A stretch of DNA of 64,000 bases from Branchiostoma floridae (Eukaryota; Chordata; Leptocardii; Amphioxiformes; Branchiostomatidae), in assembly GCF_000003815.2 (NCBI RefSeq), contig NC_049979.1, positions 35,128,600 through 35,192,599 on the forward strand, in the 5' to 3' direction. The number at the start of each line of letters is the position of its first letter. Positions within the stretch are counted from its first letter, which is position 1. A model generated the notes under the pieces. That model ran no database searches. It was not told the DNA's origin and worked only from the letters and a program-made list of their open reading frames with translations. Of this stretch, positions 53,105-64,000 are shown piece after piece. The translations under genes and the position numbers were made by a program.

Positions 53105-56100
53105 ATGGCGCCCTCGCACGCTCGTCTGCGCCCCCGACCAACGCTGTGGCTCCTAACAGGTCAGCTTTTTATTCGGACGTGGTAAATTGATAGCCCGCAG
53201 TTCTAACGCCCTATCAATTGTTGGGGAGTGGGGGGACATAATAGGAGATACACAATTGGACAAAGGGAGGGCTAAAATTTAAAGTGGGGGGGGGTGTTCC
53301 CTGAGTGTCTTAGATATGGCTCATACTTCAATGGCTTAAGTAGTGGATTGATCCTAACACTATTAGAATAATGACAATTGAATTAGCAACATTCAATGCT
53401 GATGTATCAATTTAATTGCCGAATTCTGAGTCAGTCTGTTTTCTGTATGTCACATTTCAAATTGTGTCACTGATATCACCGTTTACTGGATGTTTATGTG
53501 TTTAATAGGTTTAATTACAGGTAATTTGACTACTAGCTATTAGTGTCATAAGAAATTCTGTGTTAAGTAATGATCATTACAGGGAACCTGGAAGCTGTTT
53601 TAGAATTATCACATCATGATAAATATTCAATTTGGTATTTCTTTGTCACCAGAAGGTTTGTTTGGTTGGGGTTGGCCATATAAGTATTCTGCCCACATAA
53701 CACGAGAAGCCAATATTCACTCTTATCTATTGGCAGTAACCGGTGCCATCCAGTAGTTACCAGCACCACAGGCTATCAAGGAGGGTCTGCATGGGGGGTC
53801 TCAACAACGCTTTATGCTGAATTTGGAAGACCACCCTAAATATTATGCTTAAAAAAACAAGGAGGGCATGAATTATGCAAAATTGGTCGCCTGGCTACAT
53901 TTCATAAATACAACACTCTAGCCTTTCTTACAAATGACGGGAAAATGAGAATAAATGGTCATGTGGGCCCTTGTTGAGTTGTAAGGTTTTGCAGACTATT
54001 GTTCTGTCACATTCTATTGAAGTCTGGGTATTTGTAAACCGTTGTTGTGCATAATCCACTAAAGTCTGAAATGGTCTGCAGTTATTAAGGCTAGGTATTA
54101 AAGGCAATTAATAAAGATTAACAGTCACTGAGACAGCACTGTGATGGTAATAAAAAATATTAACCTAAACTTAATGTAGTTTAGGAACCTATACATGATT
54201 AATACAAATTTGGTACTAAAGGTTACCTTAAATAGTGAGATTCAGAATGATAGATTTGTAAAACAAACCTGTAAGTCTAAGTAAAAACTAAAATCATTGC
54301 ATTCACATACAGTTTATTTACACTTATTAAGATTTTCCATCTGATGTAGATTCAGTAAATGTAGCCTTAGGCTTACGGTGCAATTAATGCAAACCGGAAA
54401 ATTGAATTCTTATTCTAAAAGAGCATGCCATAATGCCTGTGCACTGTGAAGTTAAGTCCACTTGAACTTAATGAAATCATGGCAATAATCTTTTCAATTA
54501 CTTGAAATTTAATATAATTATGTGATTCTTTTCTGTAGCAATTTGTACAGTGGTGGCAGCACAATCTCCGACAGGTGACATGCTGACAGGTAAGCAGGGA
54601 TTTAAGACTCTTCTTTAACCAAGTGGACATTATAATTACCTACGCCAAACGCTAGACCCTAAGGCAAAATTACCTCTGGAAATTGTTGCCCAAGCATGAC
54701 CTTAGTAAAATGTATTACATGACTGTAGAATTCGTGTTGCCTTGAATTGAGTGGCACCGAGTATGCTTGAGTGGTGAGACTCAGAATAAGTGGGTAATTT
54801 GAGCTCGTAGGCAAGGCTGTAATTTTGAGACTAAGTAAGGAGCATGATTTGTATGGTAGTAATATACTGAACCAAAATACATTTTTGCATCAAGTAATAA
54901 TGGTTGAGTGAGCTACGTGCCTCTTGGCATGTACACATTTAGCTGAGGACCTCTCACAATCAGTACTTTAACTGGTCTTATCTGCAATGAGCTACAATCT
55001 GAATTGGATTAAAGTAACAATCAATACTGATAGTAAAGGCTTCCTTAGCTGCCTTCTAATGGGAAAAATCAGAGTTCAAGCTAGAAAATGTTTAACGACC
55101 TTCATAACAGATTTTTGTATTTACAGGTCTTATAATCTTACTGAAGCTGTGGCATGTTGGCATCTGATTACTCACTGCATCCTAAATTGGGTTTGTGTTA
55201 CCTTGACTTGATGATATCATGCAAAATGCAAATGTATGACTAAGATGATAACAAAATGCACAAAGCGTGAAAAGAGATGTTATTTATTGATGAAATTCGT
55301 TAACTGCTCAAATTGCCTGGATGCAGTGAATAATGTTACCAACGTGAAGAAACGTCTGACTCAGATCATAACCCACTTTAGTAATGATTTCGTACAACCA
55401 AATACACTTGGTCAATGATACTATTACTGTTGTTGAATAGGTAACGTTATATTGAAAATCATTAGATAAGTCACACTTGATTTTTGTAAGTGAAAGTTTC
55501 TATAGTTTCAAACATTTTTTTAAAGTTCGTTTCAAGGATAAAATAGAGTGTTCAACGTGATTTTTGGTTCATGATCATACCAGTTACTGTAGCACATTTA
55601 ATTTAATATCATCATAGTCACACAAAATGGAAGCACAGATACTTTTACGGACAGCCACTTGAAAACCACCTGCTATAGACTCAGCAGAGATGCCTACAGA
55701 CGGATAGAACAGTTATCTCCAACACATCATAATACTGTACAATATTTAATTTGTGCAGTGTACAATTGTAAAGCTTTATTAAGACAAGGTGATAATTAGT
55801 GGGTAGAATAAAACTTTTTGCAGCGGTTTTAAATTCATGGTAAATTCACTGCAAAAATCATGAACATAAAACCACTGCAAACTGAAATGTATAGTAATAC
55901 AGTATTGCACACTGAAATACCTTATTATATAACAACGTTTGCTCCCGCATGATAACTAGGTTGCTGTAGTGGGAGGGGGGTGCCCACCAACTGTCAGCAC
56001 CTCTGCTCCAGGACAGAAGAGATCACCTTGTTCGACTTCCTGACATGCCAAGATCACCTCACCTCCGTCAGTCACTGCCTTAGGGGTACGCCTGACAATT

Positions 56101-59100
56101 ATTACAAAGTGATATTTTGTACTTTCTTTGTAAAAGCAGGTAGATGTATAAACTCTTAAAATGATACTTTAGGCCATGTTGATTTGATAACACCATCTGG
56201 GCAGTCTTAAACTGATGCGAGGATGGGAAGTAAAAAAGTGCAAAGAGACAGTTGCCCTCATCATTACATCTATTAAGTGGTCAATTAGGTTCCATGATGT
56301 TCAATTATAAGACACACAGAGTACAAAATATATAATCTAATCATTTTTGTTCTGTCACATTTTCTTTTTTGACTTTTTGTTTGACTAATAGCTTAAACAT
56401 TCTATGACTTTGATAGTTATTTTGCGATATTTTTATGACCGGTTACAAATGCCATAACAAACATTAAGTATTGCCACAATTAGTCATCTAAGATATTGTC
56501 AAACAACAATTATAATTATTACTAACTAATTTTTTTAAGCAGTCCCTGAATAAAAGTGACAGATGCATGGTCATCAAAAAGTTTGCTCCTGTAATATATT
56601 GATAGCTATTTAATACTGTATGTGGTTATGATTAAAGAAGTAAGTTATTAATGTAGTCATTTATGAATAGATTATTGTTCCTCTGTATAGGTGGTGAGGA
56701 CCGCTCTCCCTGCTGTAGAGATAAGGGAGTGCCGGAGCTGTGTCTGGGCTTCTGCTCTGGGGACATGCTGACCATGGACAGCTCCCACTTCTCCTGTGTA
56801 CCACATATCCAGGACCTCACCACATGCATACAGATGCCCCCTACAGGTAAGGTGTTCATCTTTCATCATTATGGCATTTAAAGGCTGGCGTCTATTGTAG
56901 GGTCAATGGCAGAGTGGATAGTGTTTGCGTAATACTGCTGCAAGAACATGTTTTGCCACTTCCACGGAAGCAAATCATCCTTCTTTCTCCATAATTAGGA
57001 GGAAGTTCCACCCTGACAGCTCTTTCCTAGAACTACATCGTTATGGAACATTTAGCTAATCCATGGACTTGCTTCCCTGTGGGGTACAATGTGAAACTTT
57101 TAAAGTCATTTAGGGTTTGAATCTTTCTTCACAATTCAGTATTGTAAGTCCCAAAACGCTTGAGTGGCACCATGAGCCTTGTTTTGCGGTAAATCCTAAG
57201 TAAAGAAAAAAATGCAATTGGAACTTTGAGTTCATTGCCACGGCCAACTCATACCAAAGTTGGTTGGAGAGAGGCTTGAAAGAATTCTCCCTTTATCATC
57301 TGATAGCTTAACTAACTCATTGATACATGATGTATTTTATTTCAGTCATCATATTGACTTATGTGGTGTGACTAATGTTGATTTACAGGTGATACACAAA
57401 TGTCCACTTTACCACCAACAATGTATACAACATCTGGGCCAAGAGAAATGTCTGGTAAGTTTAAACCCAGTGTGTACATTTTTTAGAAGAATATGTGTCA
57501 CTATGTATATTTATAACATTTGCAAGGACATAGAAACATCATGATTATTACAGCTCCAAATACTGAGATTAAAGGGGGGGGGGCTATTATAAATCTGCAG
57601 TGAAGTCAAAGTGAATGAATGAATAAATTAATGAACTTTATTGCACGACATCTTAGCTTTATAATAATAGGGTGTTGTGCTTGCTTTTTTGTTTCACCTT
57701 TTTCTTGATTTCTGAATGATGATTTTGTATTCTAAATCTGAATGAGGAAGGCCGAAGAAAATTACTAGACGAGTAAGTTTCTGCTGCTCCTGTTCATGTT
57801 TCAACATATTGATATTGTATTGTTTCGTGTTGTATTGTTACATATATGATTGTGCAATAAAACAATAAACAGGCAATAAATAATCAGTCCATACTAATAT
57901 TATCATGTTGATATCACGCTCTAGCTCCCAGTTCTCCCAGAAACCTGACAGCAGAAGCGGTGTCCTCAACCTCCATCCAGCTGTCATGGCTGCCTCCCGC
58001 AGTGTACGCAGCGGACGTGACGGAGTATGTGGTGCGTTACCTGGCGTACGGGACCGACATCTTTCAGCAGGTCAGCAATGACTACAGACTGTTGTCTACT
58101 TACACCCTCTCACAATCCCGGTTATGAACTGTTGTTCCCCATTTTGCAAGGATTGTGCCATTTTGATTTCATTAAAATATATGAATGACAGTTCACAGCT
58201 AGGATATAAAAACTGCTCTCCAACAAGATCTCTGCAGTGTCACAGACGAAAGACACCAAAATCATCTGAAATGTCTGACGTGATATTTCCAAACCCGTAT
58301 CCACTGTTGCTTAAGTAACTGCTTTTTGGAGTAACTTGTTCTTTCACACATTATTCTTTGATTTTAGCATTCTTTGACATTGGTATTAGTATTCTGATAT
58401 TTTTTCTCAACTTTTGTGCACACAGGTCACACATGCTGCAGCAAATGGAACATCAGTTATCCTGGACAGCTTGAGTGTGAACACCACCTACCAGTTCCAG
58501 GTGTCAGCCAGGAGTCCTAATGGCACCAGTCTGCCTTCTGAACCTGTGGTACAAAGTACTGCAGGTAAATGCAGTATTTATAATACACACCCTTCACCTA
58601 GGATTTTGTAGGATCTTAATATGTGATGAACAGCCACTCATAATCGAGTGTGGCAAGTGTACTGATTCCTCCAACACAGACGCGGATGCTGTCCTTGGTG
58701 CTGAATGTTGTTTTAACACCATTCAGTACCAAGGAAAAACTGTTACACAAACCTACCAGTCTACCAGTATAAATTGTATGGAACAAAATTTGTGAAGTAT
58801 TTTTTTGGCTAGATTAACATAATATGACAGTCATGGTCTTAAAAATGTATTTTGTACTGAAACGAATAGTTATTATGTGAAAGTGTTCACTTGTACAGGT
58901 TTCACTGTATGTAAAAAAAAGCACTCCAAACATCAAGAGTGTTTTAAAGTCCTGTTGTCTCTTTGTGATGTTTTCCAGGAGATGTGGGCAGTGATGGTTT
59001 GCCCGGTAGACCCAGGAATGTACAAGCCGTACAGTTCAGCCCCCTGTCGGTACTGCTGTCATGGGACCCACCCCAGCAGAGACCTGGCACTGTCACTGTC

Positions 59101-59911
59101 TACATCATCACCTACTGGGACACGGCGGAACTGCAGTCTCACACTGGGATGGTAAATATAACTTGCTATTTTATAAAACATGCTGCATCCTAGGTACTAA
59201 TGATCTGATGCAAAACTAGGGAAATTTACTCTTTGCTGCCTAATTATATAACCAATACAAATGTGGTGCCAAAAGGCTCCTTTAGAAGGTAAAAGGGCCA
59301 GGAACATCCACTATCTCTAACTGTGAAAATTAAGTTCCTGTGATGTAGGATTCAGACCTTTGTGAGTCTTCTTTTCTCAACCATGTTTAAGGTCTTCTTT
59401 TTCATGTTTTTAATGTAAAATTCTTTTAGTACCTCATTGAAAATGGTGGTTGATAGTTTTTGTGTGACATTCATTTATTAAGGAGTTCGTCTGTAGTTGA
59501 ATGTTAGTATTGGCGAGTGGCAGGAGATGAGGCAGTGTCACTGAAGACTGGCAAGATGGAAAGGTTGGTGTGGCGCTGATCAAAAGTTGTTCCCTCAGGC
59601 TCAGGGAGGAAGTGATGCTTGTTACATCTGCTGTAGAGTGACAGAAAGTGATCAAAGGACACATTTTATGTCATTTGAAATATCACTTTCTTGATTTATG
59701 AACATAAGTTAAACAAGATGTGAGAAATTCTCACTGTAGGATTTTCAATTTATTGTTCTCTCGTAGCTGGAAATATCTGCAGCTGCAGCTGACAATGCAG
59801 CTGTAGTCCACCACCTGCAGGAAGACACCACCTACCAATTCCAGGTGGCAGCCAGAAATCCCAACGGAACTGGACTACCTTCTGACATTGTGCAGGCCAC
59901 AACTGGATATG
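53105..59911 (+). CDS. Secreted or surface protein with two DB modules and two fibronectin type III domains
   Basis: Exons: 53105-53159, 54539-54589, 55960-56085, 56691-56846, 57389-57454, 57925-58070, 58426-58564, 58979-59151 and 59767-59911, all GT-AG and phase-consistent. Exons 1-2 give a signal peptide (MAPSHARLRPRPTLWLLTAI, then CTVVAAQS). Exon 3 is a DB module (CCSGRGVPTNCQHLC, then FDFLTCQDHL) and exon 4 a second (CCRDKGVPELCLGFC, then FSCVPHIQDLTTC). Exon 5 is a short Ser/Thr/Pro linker. Exons 6-7 and 8-9 each encode one FN3 domain split at the same place (LSWLPP with TTYQFQVSARSPNG; LLSWDPP with TTYQFQVAARNPNG). DB modules next to FN3 domains are the arrangement of invertebrate Ig-like and fibronectin type-III domain proteins. 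No Ig domain or membrane anchor was found. After 59911 either a donor splices on (gtaata) or the frame reads through to TGA at 59922, so the 3' end is unsettled. A possible 5' non-coding exon with good splice sites lies at 53044-53059. Confidence 0.87.
58676..58866 (+). repeat. Duplicated intronic segment after FN3 domain 1
   Basis: About 190 bp from gatgctgtccttggtgctga to tattttgtactgaaacga matches 60247-60465 in the same orientation at most positions. It lies 112 bases after the exon ending at 58564. Confidence 0.85.
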
Positions 59912-59922
59912 GTAATAAGTGA

Positions 59923-61671
59923 CACCTACCTGATTGTATCAGTACTACAACATTTGTCAGTGTTTTTTAATGTATGTCAGTAATATCTATCTCAAATATG
60001 AAACACCCATAAGAATGGTATAATAAACAATTTATTAGATATTCCATATCTTAGCTATAGTATATGACTGCTGCTGTAACAACACTCTCAGTATACATAT
60101 TCATTTGGTACATTCAACTTTATGTGATAACTCTTAAAAATACATATTGATTATAGTAAACCCTTTACTAAGGCTCTGAATTTAGGGTCTACTTGGTATT
60201 GCCATGTTAAAAACAGTGTTGCATTGAAACAAATCCAGTGAATCGTTCAGCACCATAGACATGGGTGCTGTCCTTGGTGCTGAATGTTATTTTAACAACA
60301 TTCAGTACCAAGGGAAAACTGTTACACAAACCTACCATTCTACCTGTATAGGTTGTATGGGACACTAAACAGGAAGTACAACATCTGTGAAGTATTTTGT
60401 TTGGCTGGATTAACATAATATGACAATCATAGTCTTAAACATCTATTTTGTACTGAAACGACAAACTTAAGCACAAACTATTTTAGAATAATGTTGTCCA
60501 AAATCCATAAACTCAATGATTCTTTTCTAGCAGTTATTTTTTTAAATCTCTAACGGGAGGTGCCCCAACACGGTACGCTTTTTCTTGCGCTCAAACTCAT
60601 GGCGCTCCATCGCTAGTTGCTTGAGAGTGGTCAAATTTTGATGACTGAATTTTTTACTCATAGATTTGAACAACATACGTGAATAAGAAATGCATTCATG
60701 TGGTTCATGAACCTTTCGCGCTGCGTGTTACAAGCGGCAAACACTGAGAGACAATTTCGTGTATGTAACCTTCCAATTTTGTGCTACGCTGGACAGTGTG
60801 CCTAACTTGGTACGCTTTTTTTAATATTTTGCTCTCTTCAGAAGTAAGTGGTAAATCTAAGTACACAGAAAAAATTAATAGTATGATATTTTAGCTTTCT
60901 TTTGACAGTAAAATCGTGACTGTATGTACTTCTTGTCTCACATGAGGAAGGCTGTACCTAGAACAATCCAGCAGATGTTTTACGGGCAATGGGCTGAATG
61001 CACTGATTGTGAATGCCCGACTAAAAAAACCATTACGAAATAACGACACCACCAACATCAACAAAACTCTGTCTGATTATATGAAAATATCATCTACATC
61101 TCTCTGTCAAGTCTTATTTTCATAGACAGCACGAATCATTTAATTTGTTACAGCCAAATAAATCTTTGGAGCGTTCTCTAGTCTGCCACCTTCACGGCCA
61201 CACTCCCTTGGGAGTACAATGGTCGCAATGTTCATGTCGCTTCCTTTTGGTTGCTTTTCTACTCAACAAACATTTGAAGACCCATATTCATAGTGTTTTA
61301 TGGAGCTTTATTTATGTGTATCATGGCAGTTGTGTGACTGCTTGGAAGAGTTCGTATAGTTAGCGACACGAGCCGCCAATACGCAGAGGCCGGTGACCGC
61401 AGTGATTCAGCACTGTCAACATTACTGTTAGAATTCTGCTCTTAAAAAAACATGATGTAAATATGTTAAAGTATACTTGGAATGCAAATTAAAGCTGTGT
61501 GCATGGACTTGGTTTATTTACCTTTGTAATCAGCATAGTCAGTGGCAACAAACACAGTGTACTTATGGATAATAAGATCAGCAAAAAATCCGTACCGTCT
61601 TACGACGGGGACCGTCTTAGGGCGGCCCCCGTTAAGTTGAGATCCATCATATACATGTACATGTAACACTA
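59923..61671. other. Region between the DB/FN3 gene and the LRR/Ig gene
   Basis: The two genes converge here. I found no further FN3 exon or membrane anchor. Apart from the duplicated segment at 60247, nothing is recognised. The words aacacggtacgctttttc and acttggtacgctttttt recur at about 60568 and 60808. Confidence 0.45.
60247..60465 (+). repeat. Duplicated intronic segment after FN3 domain 2
   Basis: The partner of 58676-58866, with about 20 extra bases (ggaagtacaacatc). It lies 336 bases after the exon ending at 59911, so it follows the second FN3 domain as its partner follows the first. Confidence 0.85.
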
Positions 61672-61806
61672 CATGTAGGTCACCTTCATCTGCAGGATAA
61701 CCTATATTCTGATTCTGTTGTGTTGTGTTTAAAAACACATTTTTTAGGGATACCAAGTCCATCGTGAATGTAGCTTACCCCACTAATAAAGGACTAGAAT
61801 TTTACT
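61672..61806. mobile_element. Decayed copy of the TTCACCTTTATCCG-type transposon
   Basis: It shares ggataacctatat, a poly-A-like acacattttttagggata block, ccaagtccatcg and taccccactaataaagg with the copies at 2575 and 5838. The ends are worn. Confidence 0.5.
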
Positions 61807-62005
61807 AAGTCTGATAGGTTTCCATTAAGTCCAAGGTAAATTCAGATTCTATATAACAAACTAGTTTCTCCATGGCAAGAACCTCAGAGGCGGGACGTTG
61901 CAGGGCATGTTCTGACTTTCTGGCATTCTTTGAGGACTCATTTGTGGCCTTAGTCCCACCATACCCTGTTTGTTCAAAGCCATTGACTGTGGCATTAGCT
62001 GTCAA
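61805..62005 (-). other. 66-codon open stretch overlapping the tail end of the LRR/Ig gene
   Basis: In a different frame from the receptor tail, an open stretch begins at TTG 62005 and runs through NGFEQTGYGGTKATNESSKN to a stop at 61805. It has a mixed, protein-like composition with possible tyrosine motifs (TGYGG, ETYQT). It might be a former longer cytoplasmic tail reached by a shift near 62000, or chance. There is no ATG start. Confidence 0.2.
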
Positions 62006-64000
62006 GCATTACTGAAAACTGAGGGGGTTGAGGGAAAATTCTGGGTCTCCTTTTAGTTTTACACCAGATTGTGAGAATTATGGCACCAATGAAGACAATA
62101 CCAGCTACTGCACCACACACGGAGCCAATGAGAACAGGGAGAGACAAGCTGGGAGCAGATTGAGGTTGTTTTGAGGGTTCAGAAGCAGACAGAAAAGGTG
62201 TGGAGAAAGTGGGAGTAGGGCCATGGTGAGTAGAACTGCTTTGTGGTAGTTTTGAGGGTACAGAAGCAGACAGAAAAGGTGTGGAGAAAGTGGGAGTAGG
62301 GCCATGGTGAGTAGAACTGCTTTGTGGTAGTTTTGAGGGTACAGAAGCAGACAGAAAAGGTGTGGAGAAAGTGGGAGTAGGGCCATGGTGAGTAGAACTG
62401 CTTTGTGGTAGTTTTGAGGGTACAGAAGCAGACAGAAAAGGTGTGGAGAAAGTGGGAGTAGGGCCATGGTGAGTAGAACTGCTTTGTGGTAGTTTTGAGG
62501 GTACAGAAGCAGACAGAAAAGGTGTGGAGAAAGTGGGAGTAGGGCCATGGTTAGTAGAAATGCTTTGTGGTAGTTTTGAGGGTTCAGAAGTAGACAGAAA
62601 AGGTGTAGAGAAAGTGGGAGTAGAGCCATGGTGACTAGAACTGCTTTGTGGTTGTTTTGAGGGCACAGAAGTAGACAGAAAAGATGTAGAGAAAGTTGGA
62701 GTAGGGCCATGGTGAGTAGAACTGCTTTGTGGTTGTTTTGAGGGTTCAGAAGCAGACAGAAAAGGTGTAGAGAAAGTAGGAGTAGAGCCATGGTGAGTAG
62801 AACTGCTTTGTGGTTGTTTTGAGGGTTCAGAAGCAGACAGAAAAGGTGTGGAGAAAGTGGGAGTAGGGCCATGGTGAGTAGAACTGCTCTCTAGTTTGCT
62901 AAAGGTGCCAGTCACAGCAAGAGGGGGAGTTACTGTTGACACTCTATCAGTTGTGGTGTCTTTCAGTTGGACTCTTACAACTAGTGTGGCAGATCTAGAT
63001 CCAACATAACTTGTTGCTATACAGATGTGCAGACCAGCATCTGCTGCGGTGACCGTTCACCTCCACAGTCACCCTCCCAACCGACTCAACAGTTGCATTC
63101 TGTCCAGATGGGGGAATGAGTGTAATGCCTGGTGTGGGGATTCCTGAAGCTTCACAGATCAAATGTAGAGTCTCCCCCTCTACCACCGTGTTGTTATAAA
63201 CCCTTTCAAACCTCAGTATGGTTGGCTCTTCACAGACGAGATTTTCAGGACTGATGTCTTTGAGTTTTTGTCCGTGGAAGTTGCTCGGCTCTTCACACGT
63301 GATTTGGTTTTCAAATGAATAAGAGCCATTCATCTTTTGCTTGAAGGGACGCATCCTACAGTCACACTGCCAGGGATTGTTGCTAATGTCTATGTCCAAA
63401 AGTGATGACAGTTTTGCAAATATCTCTGCTTTTAAGACTGTAAGTCTATTGTCCTTCAAAGACAAATATTCCAGTTGTGGTGTTGAATCAAAAGTTCCAA
63501 ACAGGATGTCACTGATCTCATTATTGTGTAAGCTAAGGCCTTGTAAGTTTCTCAGCCTTGTAAACATGTCAGATCTTAGGCTTGTTATCTTGTTATGGTT
63601 CAGGGACAATTCTATCAGTTGTGATGTTGAATTGAGAGCTTCAGCCTGAATGTCACTGATCTCATTGTTGTATAACTGAAGTTCCTGCAAGTTTCCCAGT
63701 CCTGTGAACATGCCAGATCTGAGGCTTGTTAATTTGTTATGATGCAGGTATCAGAATCTCAGTTGTGAGATGGTACTGAAAGATCCAGACTGAATGTCAC
63801 TGATCTCATTATTGTGTAGGTAAATCGTCACCAAGTTTCCTAGCCCTGTGAACATGTCAGATTCGAGTTGTTTCAACTTGTTCTGAAACAGCCACAAATT
63901 TCTCAACTGTGGTGTTGAATTAAACGTTCCAGCCTGTACGTCATTGATGTCGTTATTGTAGAGATAAAGGGTCTCCAAGTTTCCCAGTCCTGTGAACATA
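61995..64000 (-). pseudogene. Leucine-rich-repeat/Ig membrane protein, 3' part, interrupted by a stop and a frameshift
   Basis: Reading leftwards from the window edge: about eight 24-residue leucine-rich repeats (MFTGLGNLETLYLYNNDI type), a C-terminal cap (NPWQCDCRMRPF to about 63230), one Ig-like domain (EGETLHLICEASG), nine 27-residue Ser/Thr/Pro repeats, a transmembrane helix (VLIGSVCGAVAGIVFIGAIIL) and a short basic tail ending at TAA 61995. Two breaks: an in-frame TGA at 63751-63753 within a repeat (ISQLRF, stop, YLHHNKL), and a one-base shift at about 63049-63053 in the Ig domain, after which the Ig continues in another frame (ADAGLHICIATSY). I saw no splice signals that would remove either. 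The N-terminus is beyond the window. It could be a pseudogene, an allele or assembly error; the long intact flanking frames favour a recent loss or error. Confidence 0.75.
62150..62886 (-). repeat. 81-bp coding tandem repeat, nine copies (27-residue mucin-like units)
   Basis: Nine head-to-tail copies encode a unit of type SSSTHHGPTPTFSTPFLSAS followed by VPSKLPQ or EPSKQPQ. Several copies near 62200-62500 are essentially identical, whereas the copies nearer the Ig domain differ at several positions, so part of the array has been homogenised recently. The unit length keeps all frames in register, and a second frame is also open for 255 codons. The composition suggests an O-glycosylated stalk between the Ig domain and the membrane helix. 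Confidence 0.93.

Noticed and set aside
61145..61363. Further exon of the DB/FN3 gene
   Set aside because: The frame has no FN3 or membrane features and no phase-matched acceptor.
62105..62872. 255-codon second frame over the stalk repeats
   Set aside because: Same cause, 81-bp units; the frame with the membrane helix and tail is the real one.

Overview
The window reads as animal nuclear DNA: AT-rich, with spliced genes using GT-AG introns, abundant short inverted-repeat transposons, LINE and SINE remnants and tandem repeats. The gene content suggests a cephalochordate (amphioxus, Branchiostoma-like): TDP1, sepiapterin reductase, single-exon and multi-domain leucine-rich-repeat membrane proteins, a transmembrane short-chain collagen and a DB-module/FN3 protein. 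The species is an inference; no search could be run.

Layout. 1-24241 (+): the C-terminal half of tyrosyl-DNA phosphodiesterase 1 in nine exons (6929 to 24241); its earlier exons were not found and probably lie left of the window. Its 9.1 kb intron (12026-21171) holds a complete single-exon gene on the minus strand (16207-20139) for a leucine-rich-repeat, single-pass membrane protein whose cytoplasmic tail ends in 14 tandem 28-residue repeats. 24449-24816 is a foldback repeat. 25155-31918 is a 17-bp minisatellite split by a 6.45 kb element with terminal inverted repeats (25408-31859) and no recognisable transposase. 33040-33990 and 37500-38700 are decayed LINE pieces. 34631-36935 (-) is sepiapterin reductase in four exons, complete. 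40609-42609 (-) is a single-exon BTB-BACK-kelch protein. 45325-48556 (+) is a type II membrane collagen ending in a short-chain collagen (C4-like/spongin-type) domain; a broken copy of its first exon lies at about 39015-39178. 53105-59911 (+) is a secreted protein with two DB modules and two FN3 domains. 61995-64000 (-) is the 3' part of a leucine-rich-repeat/Ig membrane protein that carries an in-frame stop and a frameshift.

The genes do not form a pathway; this is ordinary gene-by-gene chromosomal organisation. TDP1 is a DNA-repair enzyme, sepiapterin reductase makes tetrahydrobiopterin, and the rest are surface, extracellular or adaptor proteins.

Most worth a second look: the large terminal-inverted-repeat element with arrays of a palindromic CGAACGGTTCG-type motif; the nested receptor whose tail combines RPLPxLP (SH3-ligand type) and YxEI (SH2-ligand type) motifs; and a GC-AG intron in TDP1. 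Exon borders were set by reading splice signals, codon phase and remembered family conservation, not by transcript data.
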